This document shows, piece by piece, positions 45,101 through 60,100 of a stretch of DNA of 64,000 bases. The first letter of the stretch is position 1, and every line of letters begins with the position of its first letter. This DNA is from Phlebotomus papatasi (taxonomy: Eukaryota > Arthropoda > Insecta > Diptera > Psychodidae): contig NC_077222.1 of assembly GCF_024763615.1 (NCBI RefSeq), positions 91,669,417 through 91,733,416 on the forward strand, read 5' to 3'. The notes beneath the pieces were generated by a model that worked only from the letters and a program-made list of their open reading frames with translations, did no database searches and was not told the origin of the DNA. Made by a program: the position numbers and the translations under genes.

Positions 45101-48100
45101 CTACTCTGTGCATCATCGGACTTTGTCGCCCAATTCACGCTACAGGGCTTCGTACAGTGACCGTTTTCGCGATGTCTCGCCCAAATGTGACCGCTTCGTG
45201 CCGCCACCCACTGCCCACTATCTCGCTAACAGCACGCCACTCGCCTCCGCGGACAACTACAGTTACCTCACGTCCACGGTTCACACACCCGTAAAGCGGT
45301 AAGTAACCGTTGAAAGGACAATGGACAAAACAGACAAAACGGTCCAATTTTTCCTATGTTTCTGAATAAATTTGATTTCGCAACTATACTATAAAAACAG
45401 GGCACTTTCCCCTATTTTTTAAAATATGGATGCAATGAGTCACATTTAATGAGAAACATAGTGAAAATTTAGTCATTATGAAGCTTGGGATCGTACGAAG
45501 CATGGGCAAACGTAACGTAACAACATTTGTTCCATGACCAATCTCAAAAGTATAAAGGAAAATCATTTCAGCATAAAATATATGCTTAAGAAATGCGTTC
45601 TACTATCTTTAAAAAAAAACTCCGTTTTTGCAATTACAGTTTGTCTTACGTTGTTGGTGCTAAAAAACAATTTCTAAAAAGATTTCCCTAGAACAAACTA
45701 TATCCCTATTCCTTCATTACTGTAATTTTCTAGATTTTTCTCTTAAATCCTTGAATATCCTTCAAATTTATGAATGGTATTGCATATAGGAACGTGTCTT
45801 CTATAAAGAAATATTCTCCTTGAAAAAAGACTTAAAGCCTCTGAAGGTCGCAGAGTCCTAAAAGATACCGTTATTGAAAAAGTTTGAATAATAAATTCAG
45901 AGAAAAATATTTTAATAAAGCCTTTACACTTTGTTAACATTTCATTTTAATGGCTTTAAAACGCGATTAGTTTGCATGGGAGCAGTCAGATGTGAAATCT
46001 AAAATATGCATCTAAAGCTTAGATCACACATTAACTTTGAGCCGAATTTCGGCTTGAAATCGGTTAGGGGAAGTGTACCAAATTCCGGTCAGCTTGTAAT
46101 TCCGGCCACATTTTTTTCCTCGAATTTCTACGAATTTTTAGTTTTTGCATACTCTAGAGATTATACAATGCAAAAAGTAACAAAAAAATACCGCTTTGAC
46201 GAGCAAGATGATCTGAAAGAGGCATTGGAAGAATTCCGGAAGGGCAAGGAACTATGAGAATGAAAGTCGCCCGAATTAGCCAACAATGCTGTGTCTACAT
46301 TTTTACTCATTTTAAAATGTATTAAGATTAATTTTAGAGAACATAAAGACGATAAACTATCTACAAGGTTCCGAGCAACACTCCTTCACTGACTGAGAGA
46401 AATACGAAAAAGTTAAAATAAAATTCCGGAAATGTTAATTTTACCCTGCATTATTGATCCGAAATCGGTGTTAATATTATGCTTTTTAGGTGTATTATGG
46501 GTTAAAGTTACCATTTTCATGTTAATTTTACACTTAAAGTGGTGTAAAATTAACATTAAAATATGTTGATATATTTTTACATTTAAAAAGTGTTAAAGTT
46601 ACGAGGAAAAAAATTAATCGCACCCTATTTTTTCTTAGTGTTACAAAAAAGCAACAAAAATTCAATTTATTAAAAATATTTCATTTCAAGCTTGAGACTT
46701 TGGCGCTTGCATACGTTTGTATGAGACCGACGTTAACGTTTGTGGCACCATGTAACATCTAACGGAAAATAGTATACAAAACCATCGTTATCTTTCATTC
46801 TTTGTAAAATTTTCAAGATAATAAATTAAGTGTAATTAATTAATTAACGAGAACTTCGTTAAAGTTGTAAAAAGAATTACAAAATTCTTAAAATATGAGC
46901 CTATTCTAGCATTTAGAACCAAAAATAGACTTAATATAGATAGGAAGAACGACATATGATAAATGGTTTCTATTTTGGGCAATTCGATGTTTTCTTTATT
47001 AATATACCCCTCAATTCTGCCATAAGTCTTTAAGCGTAAAATCTTTAAATCGGTCTTTAAAAACTGCCTTGCATTTTCTGATAAAAATCTTCATTTTTAT
47101 AGTGTCAAATTTCTTTTCTCATAAAATTTACATAATACGTCAAGTTTTACAAACAAACCTAAAATAGGAATGGCCAAACCTCTTTTCGTTTTTCTTAAAT
47201 TTTTAAGCTGAAGCGTAGGCTGCTAAATTGGGTGTCATGGACCCGCGACCCCAATAGGGATAAGCGGTTGAAAATGATGATCATGATTTTGCCCAAAACT
47301 TTAAGGTTTCTTATCTCGAAATTGAGGGGAAGGCTAATTCGAAAACTCTGGAAAAATTGATGCACTTTCGTTAAGGAATTTCCATTTCTCGGCTATTTCC
47401 GGATTCCCCATCGAGATAAAGAAGAGCTAACATATCACAGTTGCTCTATCCACTGATCCACTTGAGACCCTTGCCATTTCTTAAGAAACCTTTTAAAATA
47501 TCAAATATCTGACGGAATTCTTTCTTTCGGGTTGCTTTGTTAGGGCCTTACTGTACCCTGATCAGAGAGATTCTTTAAAATATTTGTCAGTAGAGGAAGA
47601 GGAAACCTATTCTCGTGAATGGCCTACCCCAGAGGATATAAACGGCAGCTTTTCAATTAAAATCTCTAGATCAAGAATCATTTTAAGCCGAGATTCCTTA
47701 CAATCGCAAATTTGTTTAATACAATGGAATTGACATATAAACGTAAGATAGAGCTTTTCCACCGTTTTGCTCTGAAGATTGGTTAGCAATACTAAGACGT
47801 CGATGGACGTTAAGTTTGCTTATGTTTCAAAACGTGTAAGCTCATAAGCAAATATTAATAAAAATAATGAAATCCGGAATTAACTCTTTCCTGATCGTTA
47901 TATGTCTAGCCTTCGAATGTCACGATTTTATCATTAAAAATATATGAGTTCAAGAATTAATTGGATTCCTGTGAAAAATATCTTAGATTCGGACATCCTT
48001 ACAGTATGTATTAATTCACGAAAATCGGATTTTTCTCGATTTTAAATAATCCAAAAAAATCGCTTTTCCTAGCTAGAACAACTAAAACTTTCTTTAGGTA

Positions 48101-51100
48101 CCCATATGCCCTAGACACACTTGCGACTTAAGCCGAGAGACGACTTAGTGGAAAATGATGGAAATGAAGTTTAACCATTATTTCGAATATAATTACGCTA
48201 AGCCGTCTCTCGGCTAATCCTCATGTCTGTCAAGGCCCATAGTCTCAAAGAATGCTAAAGAGTTAGTTAGTTAGATAGATAGATAGATTGCAAATAGAGT
48301 TAATTGAGTCAGCGAGTGATCAGACACCTAGGCTTTTTTGAGCCCCTTAGTCTACCCGTCCAACTAAACTCCAAAAAAGTTAAAAATCAATCATAATTTA
48401 AAAGGAAAAGATCGCCAAACTCTACTTCTCTGAGATCTTCCTTAATACTAGCATTTACAAAATATTGACTTTATCCCGAAACAATGACATAAATATTGAA
48501 AGAAATTATAAGTATTATGTTTTCTACTTCTTCCAAAAAAAAAAAAAAATACCACCAGCATTATAAAATCAATTAAACCTTTGGTTTTGAAACTAATGGC
48601 AAAGTAATCAAACGATTAGTTTTTTGCAGAGTAGATTTATTCTATAACTTTGATAATTCAAAATTTTGATTTAAAAATTTAATAATAATAATAATAAGGA
48701 AGTAAAGTGTTCAATATTGGTCGCTTTTCTAACTCCCAATATCAAATCATAAACTTTAAAGGAAATCTCACGTATTCTGTATTTATTCTTCATCTTGATT
48801 GTGACATTTCCAACCTCTCCTACGGCCATCGCCGTCTTAGCGTTGGTGACCAACCTCAAGAGCCAAAACGATGGAAAAGCTCTATCACGGGTTGTATAAG
48901 CCAAAGTAACATTATTTGTTTACAGATCATTTATTAAAACCATTAAATAAGAATGTCAGTTTATGCTAAAGAGTTAGTTTTACTTATTCGAATGGAGTAC
49001 GGAAAAGCGCGCTACCTTCGGACGACTAAAGTTTCGAACAATTCATTTTTTAGCTGAGTTTTTCAATGTTTTTTAAATTAATTTGGGCCACTATAGTTAG
49101 CTAGTTCATTGCCTGAAATTTCCAGAAAAGAGCTATGAGTGAAATCTAGAAGGAACATAGGAAAAAATTGAATTGCCCGAAGCTTGAGTCGTCCAATAGT
49201 AGCGCCCTTTCCCTTACATCCTGCAGAATTGATAGACAATGCGAGAAAGATAAATGGAAGAATGCCTAATGATTTGAAATAGCAATTCTGGGTACAGCGT
49301 TCTAATAAACGGAACAGTTATCTTTAATAATCTTAATCCTAATAATAAGATTAACGAAATTGATGGATAAACAATTCATAATAAAGGAATTAAAGTTGAA
49401 GGTTCAAAGTTCACGCAAAAGTCAACATAAATACCACGTCAAATGGTAAATCTTGAAACATTTCACTCTTGAAATTCCAGATGTTGATTCTTAAAGATAG
49501 AAAATGATTGCCTTGAAAGAGCTTTCTAGAACTTTGTAAGCACGAATTGAAAAGCCTCATTTAAAATGTACTCATAGTTTTGTAACTTAAATTCAATTTT
49601 GCCATTACTCTTATCGGAAATTCAATATAAAACAATGTCTGACAATTTTCCGCTAATTTCCGCGCTACTTTCAGGAGAGAAGAATGATATGGGAATGTCC
49701 TGTGAAAATGGAAAATGGAGGTGTCTGGATTGACCAGATTTTCTGCTTCGTCGAGGACTAACTTAATATCCCCAATCAATTATAATGAGACGCTCAATTG
49801 ATTTATTGATGACCTTTTTGGCTTCCTTTTTTTTGGCACTGAAAATAACCACTGAGATTACTTCAAGTTCTATTCTCATAAACAATTAAGGCACCCCCTA
49901 ATATCCTATTACGTGAGGCTCAGACATTTACATTTTTTTTCTCCTTGATGAAAATTAAATTATAAACAGGGATGACTATTTTCGTTCGACCAATAATTTT
50001 CTCAGAACTTCAAAATAATTCCTCTTCAGCCAATGGCACTTATTCATCGGAAATTTTGAAAAGTTTACGGAAGAAGATGTTAAATAACAATTTCTTGTAA
50101 AGTTTAATTTGCAACTGATCTAAAAAGTGTGAATAATTCAGTGACTTTGAGAAGTTGCTAAATTATTCAGTAATTGAACTCATTTGCAATTGTGGGATTT
50201 TCCAATACGATTGATAAATAATTCTACAGAACAGAGTGTCTTAGGAAGTTTCAACACTCTTCATAGCATTTTATGAAAATTATTCTCTCGCCTTAAAAGG
50301 GGTATGTCTTCCCAACAGAAGCTAATTCATTCCGAAACGCAGAAAATATTTCAATTTTCGCCTGTTGGAATTTTGAGGTTTTCCATGGAGAAAATTTCTC
50401 AAAATTTAGTGCTCAACATGAAACAAAGTTACATAAATCTTCTCTCTGACATTCTAATTATTGTCCTAATAATTAATATCTCACATGAGATTTAAGTGGT
50501 GTACATTCTCACCTTTATACCCCTCTTGAATATCAACTATGTTTTCTCATAGATTTTCCCATAGGGTTAGTCATTTACTACAATCAACCACCTCAAAATT
50601 TACTCCGTTGGAATTAATAATCTACCTTGAAATATTCACTAAATAGTCGTTTTTCCACAATTCCCAATTAATTAAATCCTTCAAGTTAATTTGGAAGCTT
50701 TTCCTGGGATTTTTCCTTAATGATACAATTTTTCGATGAAGTACCAATTAATCGGTGACCCACTTTTGCATTCCATTGAAAACTGCAAAATTCCCATTAA
50801 TGAACAAAGGAGAGGACAATTAATAAGAGATTCATATTATATCATATTTCCAGATACGTTCCGACACCTCCACCTCCAACAACTGATGTGTACAGTGATT
50901 CTTCCGTATCTGGCGTGTCATCTGCTAGCAGTGGAGCTCTCTGTCCAGTCGGCTATTCACTGCCACCATCTTCAGCACAATCTTCCAATGGAGGTGCCGG
51001 AGCAGGTGGAACTCTGCGGAACAACGTGCCGTATCGCTTACGCCTGAAATGCTGCCTCAATGAACATCAAATGGCAGCCGTGGGAGCTGGAGGAGTAGCA

Positions 51101-54100
51101 GATCACTATGCCACTCCACCTCGAGTGCGTCCCATCAAATGTCCAGCAGCGCCTTCTTGCTCAGTGACTCCAACACCACGTTCCGGACACGATTACATGC
51201 CACGCACACCAAGTGTTGAGTACATGGGGCCCAATTCCGGACGCGTTGTCACTCCTGTTAGCGTCATGAGTGAACCAGGAAACTCCAGTGCCACCTGTAC
51301 TCACTGCAACACCATGAGACGCACCACGGGTGTCCATCAGACAACGCAAACAACTGGTCCAATCAGTCCAATTCCCCCTTCGCTTCCAGTCTCATCCACT
51401 GAGTCATCCCATTCTGAACTGAGTGCTGCTGGAGATTCCACTTCACCACCCAGTCCTCCTTCCACGGCATCCCTTGCATCCATGTCACTTTTGCCGCAAC
51501 AGTCTTCGACTGCCAATACAGCTGCTCCAACTCCTTCAGCTTCGGTATCACAAGCTCCCATCTCCCCAGTTCCTTCGCTCCTCAATCAGCAGCAACAGGC
51601 GGCTCATTCTTCAGCTGATGATCTCTCTTCTCCAGCGTCCTCCAATAAGCAACCGCCTCAAGTAAGTTCATTTGTACTACATTTCTTCCGTTGCAACTTA
51701 ACTTCTTGCGTTGCAACATACTTTACTCCGTTGAAACGTAGCTTATTCCGTTGCAGCAAACCTTGTTCCACTACAAACTTATTTGCTTCACCGCAAAAAG
51801 ACTTACGCAGTTGCAGCATAGCTTTCTTCATTGCAATATACCTTCCTACGTTGTGACGTACCTTTCTCCGTTGCAACAAAACATTTGCCATTGTAAACTT
51901 ACTTGCCCAATTGAATATAATTACGTTGTTGCAAAATAGCTTTTTCCATTGCAATGTATCTAATCTCGTTGCAGTGAACTATCCCATTGCAATTCACCTT
52001 GTTCCATTGCAAACTTGCTTGCTTCAGTGCAACATAATTTAAGCAATTGCAATATAGCTTTCTTCATTGCAACGTACCTTACTCGGTTGCAACGTGATTT
52101 ACTCCATTGTAATGTACCTTAATCCATTATAACGTACCTTATCTCGTTAATACCTTTTCCATTATTAACTTGTTCAATTGCAAACTTGCTCGTCTTACTA
52201 CAACACAATTTACGTTGTTGCAACATAGCTTTCTCTGTTGCAACGTACTTTACTCCGTTGTGACGTACCTTTCTCCGTTGCAACATAACATTTGCCATTG
52301 CAAAATTACTAGGCCTATAGAACATAATTATGCTGCTACAACATACCTTTTTTGTTGCAATGTACGCAACAATACGCCTTGATCCATTGCAAACCTACTT
52401 GCTTCATTGCAACACAATATAAGCAATTGCAACATAGCTTTCTTCATTACAACGTATCTTATTCAGTTTCAACGTACTTTACTCCGTTGTAATGTACCTT
52501 AATACATTATAACGTACCTTATCTCGTTAACATCTTTTCCATTACATATTAACTTGTTCAATTGCAAACTTGCTTGTCCTACTACAACATAATTTACGTT
52601 GATTCAACATAGCTTTCTCCGTTGCAATATACTTTACTTCCTTGTGACGTACGTTTACATCTGTTGCAACATAACATTTTCCATTGCAAACTCATTTGCT
52701 CAATTTCGAAAAAAGTTACGCAGTTGTAACATAGTTTTCTTTGTTGCAACGTACTTTACACCGTTGTGACGTACCTTCCTCTGTTGCAACAAAACATTTG
52801 CCATTGCAAAATTATGAGGCCTATTGAACATAATTACGCTGCTACAACATACCTTTTTTGTTGCAATGTACCTTATCTCGTTGCAGTGTAACTTGTCCCG
52901 TTGCAACACACCTTGTTCCATTAAAAACTTACTTGCTCCATTGCAAGGTAATTTATATAGGGGTCATAACCACATAGCTTTCTCCATTGCAACGTACCTT
53001 ATCCTGATCCAATTTACCTTATCCCATTACAATACACCTTGTTCCATTGCAAACCTACTTGCTGCCTTGCAGCACAATATAAACAATTGCAACATAGCTT
53101 TCTTCATTACAACGTACCTTATTCAGTTTCAACGTGCTTTACTCCGTTGTAATGTTCCTTAATCAGTTGTAACGTACCTTATCTCGTTAACACCTTTTCC
53201 ATTACATATTAACTTGTTCAATTGCAAACTTGCTTGTCCTACTACAACATAATTTACGTTGTTGCAACATAGCTTTCTCCGTTGTAACGTACTTTACTCC
53301 GTTGTGACGTACATTCACATCCGTTACAACATAACATTTTCCATGGCAAACTTACTTGCTTCATTTCAAGAAAACTTAAGCACTTGCAACATAGTTTTCT
53401 GTGTTACAACGTACCTTACACCGTTATGACGTACCTTCCTCCGTTCCATTGCACCTTGTTCCATTGCAAATTTATTTGTTCCACTGCAGCATAATTTAAG
53501 TAATTGCCACATAGCTTTCTTCATTACAACGTACCTTACTCCGCTGCAAAATAACTTATTCCATTGCAATGTGCCTTGTTCCGTTGTAATGCACCCTAAT
53601 CCGTTGTAACATACCTTATCCCGTTATTATTTATTATTAATCGTGTCGAGACATTTATTTGTTACACAAAGTTCACTAAGATCTTCTTTGATCGTCGACA
53701 GACCCTCAATATTCATTGAAATGATATTGAGAGCCGGTCCTGAAAAGGACCTTTTTGTGCTGAGTGTTGTCATGACCACCAGATAAAAATCTGTGGGTTT
53801 ACACTTGCGTTGTGGTTAAGGTGTTCGTGTGTTTTTTTCGACACTCAATTTTAGCCTCGTGGTTGAAGGATTAGTCAGTCCCCGGGGACTGTCCAGGAGC
53901 ACCGATTTAGTTCTGAAAAGCTCTAAATACACGTGGAGGTTCCTTGCCATGCTCCCCCTTATGCCGTTAATACCTTATTCCATTATATGTTAACTTGTTC
54001 CATTGCAAACTTGTTTGTCTCACTGCAACAAATTTACGCTGTTGCTACATAGCTTTCTCCGTTGCAACGTACCTTCCTCCGTTATAACGTACCTTTCTTC

Positions 54101-57100
54101 GTTGCAACATAACATTTTCCATTGCAAACTTACTTGCCTCGTTGAACATAATTTAAGCTGTTGTAACAGTTTTTCCGTTGAAACGTACCTTGTGCCCTTG
54201 TATTATACATTGTTCAGCTGCAACATAATTTTTTCCACTACAAACTTACTTGGTCCGTTGCAAAATAAAGTACGCTGTTGCAGTATAATTCTCTTCGTTA
54301 CAAGATAACACAGACCTCTTGAAAATAATTTCTCCTCGGAATCAAATATGATAATTTCCATTCTCAGATGCAGCCCCAGGATCGTAGCAATGCTGGAATG
54401 CTCAATAACCGTTCCCTGGTTCTCCATCATGGATCGACACTAACGCTGCAACGAGGAACCCTTCGTCATCCTCATATGCAGCAAATGCGTATTTCGCGCA
54501 AACAGCGTGTGAAGAACTACCTCCGACACGAACTGGCCAAATTCTTCGGAGTAGACACTGTCGATGAAGAACACGAACGCATTAAGTGGGCTCAGCGTCA
54601 GAAACGATTTGCCCTCAGGAGCTTTGGTTCGCTGTACGTAAATGCCGAAGGAGGAGGATTTGCATCTGGTGAGAGACGACAGCAACATGGTGAGCGACCG
54701 GATATACTGCCAGCTCAGACAACTGAAGAGATGAGTGTACGCCACCTCAACAGTGACAGAAGAGCAAGTGGAGAACCAATTGAAAAGAAAGCTTCTGTAG
54801 CTAAGATGGCTTGGCAAGGAATCACTTACATCATCCATGCACTTAGCAAGAAAAATCCCCGGTCTACTTTTCAATGGTCCAGGAGTTTTGCGCCGCTACA
54901 TTGTACAAGCCAGGAGGATCTCAATAGTGACATGTGCGAAGGTTTATCTCCGCTGCAGGACGATGAGGTATTTTTTGACTCTCCTTCGACTCCAGGAGCT
55001 GCTCCGGCTGGAGGAGGTAGTGTAGCTTCTGCAAATGGACCTCGTCAGCAGCAAAGTGGACAGATGATAGATAATGCTAGATCCATTTACATGGGGGAAC
55101 GTCTTCATGGATGGAGGACGAAATCGACAGAAAATCAACTGATGGGCCATCGTAGTCGCGGGCAGAGGATCTCATCACAGTGTCTCGATGGAGTGGTGGA
55201 CAATTCACGGTGAGTTTCAGTTGATATGATTTTGCATATTTTTCAAGAAAAACATTGATTTTCTCTTGAACTTCTAGACGTCCACTAACACATTCAATAA
55301 GACTTCTACGACGACATGAGCTTGATGATCGTTATGACTACAGACCATTCTTCACATACTGGATCAATACAGTGCAAATCTTGGTCTTAATCATCTCGAT
55401 CATCTGCTATGGAATAGGTCCCATGGGTTTCGGAATGGAGTACAAGACAGGGCAAGTCTTAGTGACCAGTCTCTCCCTGCAGCAGGTGCAGCATCAGGAG
55501 ATCCAGAATATGTGGGTAGGGCTCCGAGGAGACGATTTAGTGCATTTAGGGGCAAAATTTGCCGTATGCATGAGACGTGACAAAAAGATGCTTGAAGTGA
55601 CTGCCAAAACGCGGAGGCAGGAGCGTGAAACTGCTTGCTGTATCCGAAACGACGATTCCGGGTGTGTTCAGAGCTCTCAGGCTGACTGCAGTATTCGCGG
55701 CCTGTGGCCCACAAAGTCCATTTCGACGTGGAAGAAGTGGTCTCCTGGGGATTCAGGTCCCGGCGGCAGGATATCCGGGTCAGTTTGTGGCTTGGATCCA
55801 AAGTACTGCGATGCCCCAGCTTCAGTAGCGCCCTACGAATGGCCCGATGATATCACCAAGTGGCCAATATGTCGAAAGACTAATGCATTTTCGCAGCGTT
55901 TTCGCTTCAAGGATCACACAGCCGAGCACATGGTGTGTGAAGTAATAGGTCATCCGTGCTGTGGGGGAGTTTACGGAGAGTGTCGTATCACAACACGCGA
56001 ATTTTGTGACTTTGTCAATGGGTACTTCCATGAAGAAGCCAGCCTGTGTAGCCAAGTGAACTGCCTCAATGACGTCTGTGGCATGTTTCCCTTCATTGTA
56101 CCCAACTTCCCTGATCAGTTCTATCGTCTGTTCACGTCACTGTGCCTACACGCTGGAGCGGTCAGTCTCTTTTTCACTTTATTTTTCCAATACTTCGTAC
56201 TTGGCGACGTCGAGCGTCTCCTGGGTCCCATTCGCACCGGTATCCTCTACATCTGTTCCGGAATCGCAGGCAACCTCACCAGTGCCATCTTATTGCCATA
56301 CAGGCCCGAGGTTTGTACCGATCCTTCTTTCTACTTGACTTTTTTGCAGGATTTTTCTATGCTTTATTTATATATGTAGGCAGTGACAATAACTGCTCCT
56401 TATATCAAGTTTTGAGTGATACTAAACTCTTCTTTTCATTGGGTTTAACTATCTTGATTAATGGAGTGTCAGGGCAGGGCCGTAGCTAGAGTTGAATTTC
56501 AGGTAGGGCATCAGTAGTTAAAGGTAGGGCATTAGTCAAAATTTTGATTGATCTGTTTTATAATTATCCCGATTATTCGACACACTGAAAAAAAATTAGA
56601 AAATATTATATTTTTATAATCTTCTTGGCCAACGTAAGCCCTTTACTACGTTGAGAATGAGTAAATGAGAAAAGGAAATATATTGAGTTTTTTTTTAATG
56701 TAAAAAGTGTAAGAATCTTTACGGTCGTTTTGGTCAGAACCATTGAAAAAGATTATTTCATTTAATTAGTCATCAAATAATTGTAAGTTCAACTCATTAA
56801 TAAAAGTGCAAAATGCGATTTTCCATGCGATTTTAACCAATTGCAGTTAGCACTTCAATCAATCACTCTCAAGATTACGAGATTTCGAAGCGTTATCGTA
56901 CGTCAACAGTAATTTTTTTGGATATAGCATTTTCGTACTACGAACAGTTTACTTAGAATATTATCTTAGTTTCTAGTTTTTTAAGGTAGGGCATTGGAAG
57001 TTTTAAGGTAGGGCATTGCTTCTCAATGTTCCACTCAGCGCTACGGCCCTGACAGTCAGGATCATTTAATATTGTGGCTAACGCATTACTATCGATTAGT

Positions 57101-60100
57101 TCCGCAGCCCTAATAATATGATATCCATGTACAGGATATCGCTTTATTGCATGATGGGTCCACCTAATCTCTTAAGTCGTGTTTAACTTTCCCGTGCGGT
57201 TGGGGTATCCATCGAACGCGTTCCAGGTGGCAGATATAAAAATTCTGTGATGCTACAGCCAGTTATAGTTTGTTTGGAAGTAGCTAAAGGCGCGTATTAG
57301 CATTCTGTCTTCTACGAAAAGTCCTCAGTGAATACTAAACCGTGGACCACCCCAAAATACGTGTATTCTGGGTAAGGAGGCGTATGACTTCAGGCGTGGA
57401 CCTTGTTTCACAGTATTATGCTTGTAAAAAAGTGAAATCGGGTTTCGCAAACCTACCACGATGACAACGCCACTACAAAATGGCTATATGGAAGGGTAGA
57501 AACTATGCAAGCTATTGTAAAACCTCTTGGTTGTCCGAAAAGACAACCGAGAAGAACCGAGAACGAAAAGACCGAAAGCTCTGTGCAAGACAGAAAATTT
57601 GTTTTTCTTCTTGAGGTGAAATAAATTTCCACTGGCGATTACCGGAAGTGTCCCCATAGAATATCCATCACGCCAGCTCATTATCCAACGATGATGTTAT
57701 CACTCGGTGAAGCCAGTGAAAAATTTTTCCAAGTTCAGCTTGAAAAACAACACCATATCATTTCTAATACTCAATTCTAGTGTTTTCCATAGTTATTTAG
57801 TTCAAATATTGATGAAGATCTTAAATTTACCGAAAATTTCAACACAGTTTCCTTCTCCGCTTCACGCAAAGTTACAGAATAACTTTTCTAGCAATCGTGA
57901 TGGGAAGCTTGTGAATCTTTCACTGGTGAATCGTTCACTAGTGAAGTGTTCACAGAGTTACAGAATTCCTACCCTGGACATATTCTAACGACGATAACTT
58001 ATAGTAGAACTGTTGATTGAAATATCGTCGCCTGAATCAGCAAGTCGGTTTTCCTTTATAACTGCGTTTTTTGCAAACGTCTACGCAGCAATGCGTCACT
58101 TAAAACAAATGAAGATTATTAAGAAAATGAAGATAGCCTAGTTGCTCATCCAACCGATAGCAAGAATTGCCACAGACTTAACACCAGAATACAGTAGACT
58201 CTCGCTTATCCGTGGAACGGGACCAAAATGTCACACGGATTTTGAGAGTGATTCCCATTAAATTGTTTGAAATCTAACGATTTTTTTGTTTACATTGCAA
58301 ATTTATGGAGTGAATTCTGATCTGACTGAATCGACATTCTCTCTAAACATGCGTACTGTCCAAAAAAGTTACAATGAGAAAGAATTAACAGTAGATAGAG
58401 CACATTTGCTTTAACAAAAAAACCCAAAACGGGGAAAATATGTCAACAAAATTTTTAAAATTCAACTGTCTCACGGATTTTTTATGTCACCCGGAAAAAG
58501 AGTCCACGGATAAGCGAGAGTCTACTGTATACTGGTGTTCACTTCATCGCTACACACAGAAAAATTTTTACTCTAAATTTGAGAATATATACGATCCTGG
58601 GAACTTAAATTGGACGTGAATCCTCGAGGCGTTTAAGTTTAGAAGCTCTGAGCGAAAGAAATGGGCTAGAATCCCTAGCTCTTTCGAGTTAAGAGATCGT
58701 CAACTTAAGTTCAGCATTAACTGGAAAATGAAAAATATCCACAGATTTGCAAATTGCAACTAAAACTAAATAATCAAGGATTTAGAATTAGGGCATTGGC
58801 ATTCATTTGATGGGATTTGAAATTAAATTACTGGGTGTTTCTGTTTGAGAATTTTCCATTTTTCTGTGTGTAGCCTATTCATTTCTGTCCTATTCCAATC
58901 CAGCAACAACTCTGACATCTTCTTCGTTTCGTCAGTGGCGGTCGACTTTGGCAGTTCTTATAACATGTCAGAAGTGGGATAATCCATTGATCGTCTATCG
59001 TTCTCTCTAACGGAGACTAGCTATATCGTCGGTTGGATCAACAACTGTGCTAACTACATTTGCTTTGTATCTGCATTGGTTGCAAACGCCGCGCAGTGAT
59101 GTATCTCTTCTGACATAAAGCAAGTGCAGTTAGCACAGTTGCTGATCCAACAGACGACGCGACGTATAGTGGCGTTCAAACTTAGTCGTTAAAGCATTCC
59201 TAATTGCCATAATTTCAATTAAACAGTGATCAGTAGCGTTGGCGGGGATCTCAGTGGCGCAATAGGCAAGACCGTTGGCTCTTGGGCAGTGAGATCTCTT
59301 ACTCGACTCACAGCTGTGAGTTCGAGTCCCGCCGGGTGCAAGCAACTGAATGTCTAGAAAAAAGACATTTTCACTGTGATGATACGTAATTAAATGCAAC
59401 GCCTCTGCCCAAAAAAACTTCAGGAGCATTAAAGAAGCATTTACTACGAGGAAGGCATTCCTGGGCGACCTACGATCAGCAATTCTTCCAACACAGGGCA
59501 CATTATAATGATTACATTGTAGTAACAAAATAAAGTGTCTCGATACGATTAATAATAGTAGCGTTGGCTTAAAGCGGTCTTCGTCAGGACTGGCTTTGCC
59601 CCTCTAGCTCCTCTAAGCTCAATAGTTTGTTAGTTCTAAGTTAGTTAGTTACTAACTAGTAACTAACTAATTTAGTTACTGACTAGTTATTAACTAGTAA
59701 CAAACTAACCTAGAACTAACAAGTTAACTAACCTAACAAAGTAACTAGTAACTAGCTAGTTTGTTACTTCTCAACGGTTACCCCCCCCCCCCCCCGCCCC
59801 TGTTAGTATTTGAATTGACTTCGTAAATGTCTCTAGGAGCAGCGTCGACTTCTCCTAAGAGCGTTACTAGTATTAGCCTTCGACTTACATCTTAGGAAAG
59901 GGTACCGTAGAGGTTTAGATTGAGCGTTAGTCCGTGCTGGATCTTCGTAGGGAGTAGATCGTTAGGAGGAACGCTAAGGTTTTTGGAATACTCTCTGGCG
60001 GCTAAGACGCTGCCTGGCGGATCTAACAAGTTCGACTACTAATTTACTTAGCTGTAGCTCGTTAGGTCAGGGTTAGATCATACGATCCTTGTCTTAGTTT

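Larger units (their letters stand above)
45299..50853. other. iRhom intron 2, mostly unassigned
   Basis: 5.6 kb. Apart from the MITEs at 46391 and 48117, the psq-like fragment at 46168 and the TAA run at 48681, I see no gene or strong repeat. Confidence 0.5.

Noticed and set aside
50736..51047. 103-codon frame overlapping iRhom exon 3
   Set aside because: Out of frame with the conserved iRhom reading; shadow of the real exon.
51658..53569. Several 65-110 codon frames on both strands rich in Cys, Leu and Asn
   Set aside because: All are readings of the 20-bp satellite; similarity among them reflects the repeat, not a gene family.
54203..54874. Minus-strand frames opposite iRhom exon 4
   Set aside because: Antisense shadows of a conserved coding exon.
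56311..56379. Continuation of iRhom exon 5 to a stop at 56379 as the true C-terminus
   Set aside because: It would lose the last spans; a GT donor at 56311 joins in frame to exon 6 and restores the PYRPEVGP family pattern. A truncated isoform remains possible.
56470..57060. 8-bp target duplication for the CAGGGCCGTAGC element
   Set aside because: Flanks share only GTCAGG in shifted positions, so I do not claim a hAT assignment from the duplication.
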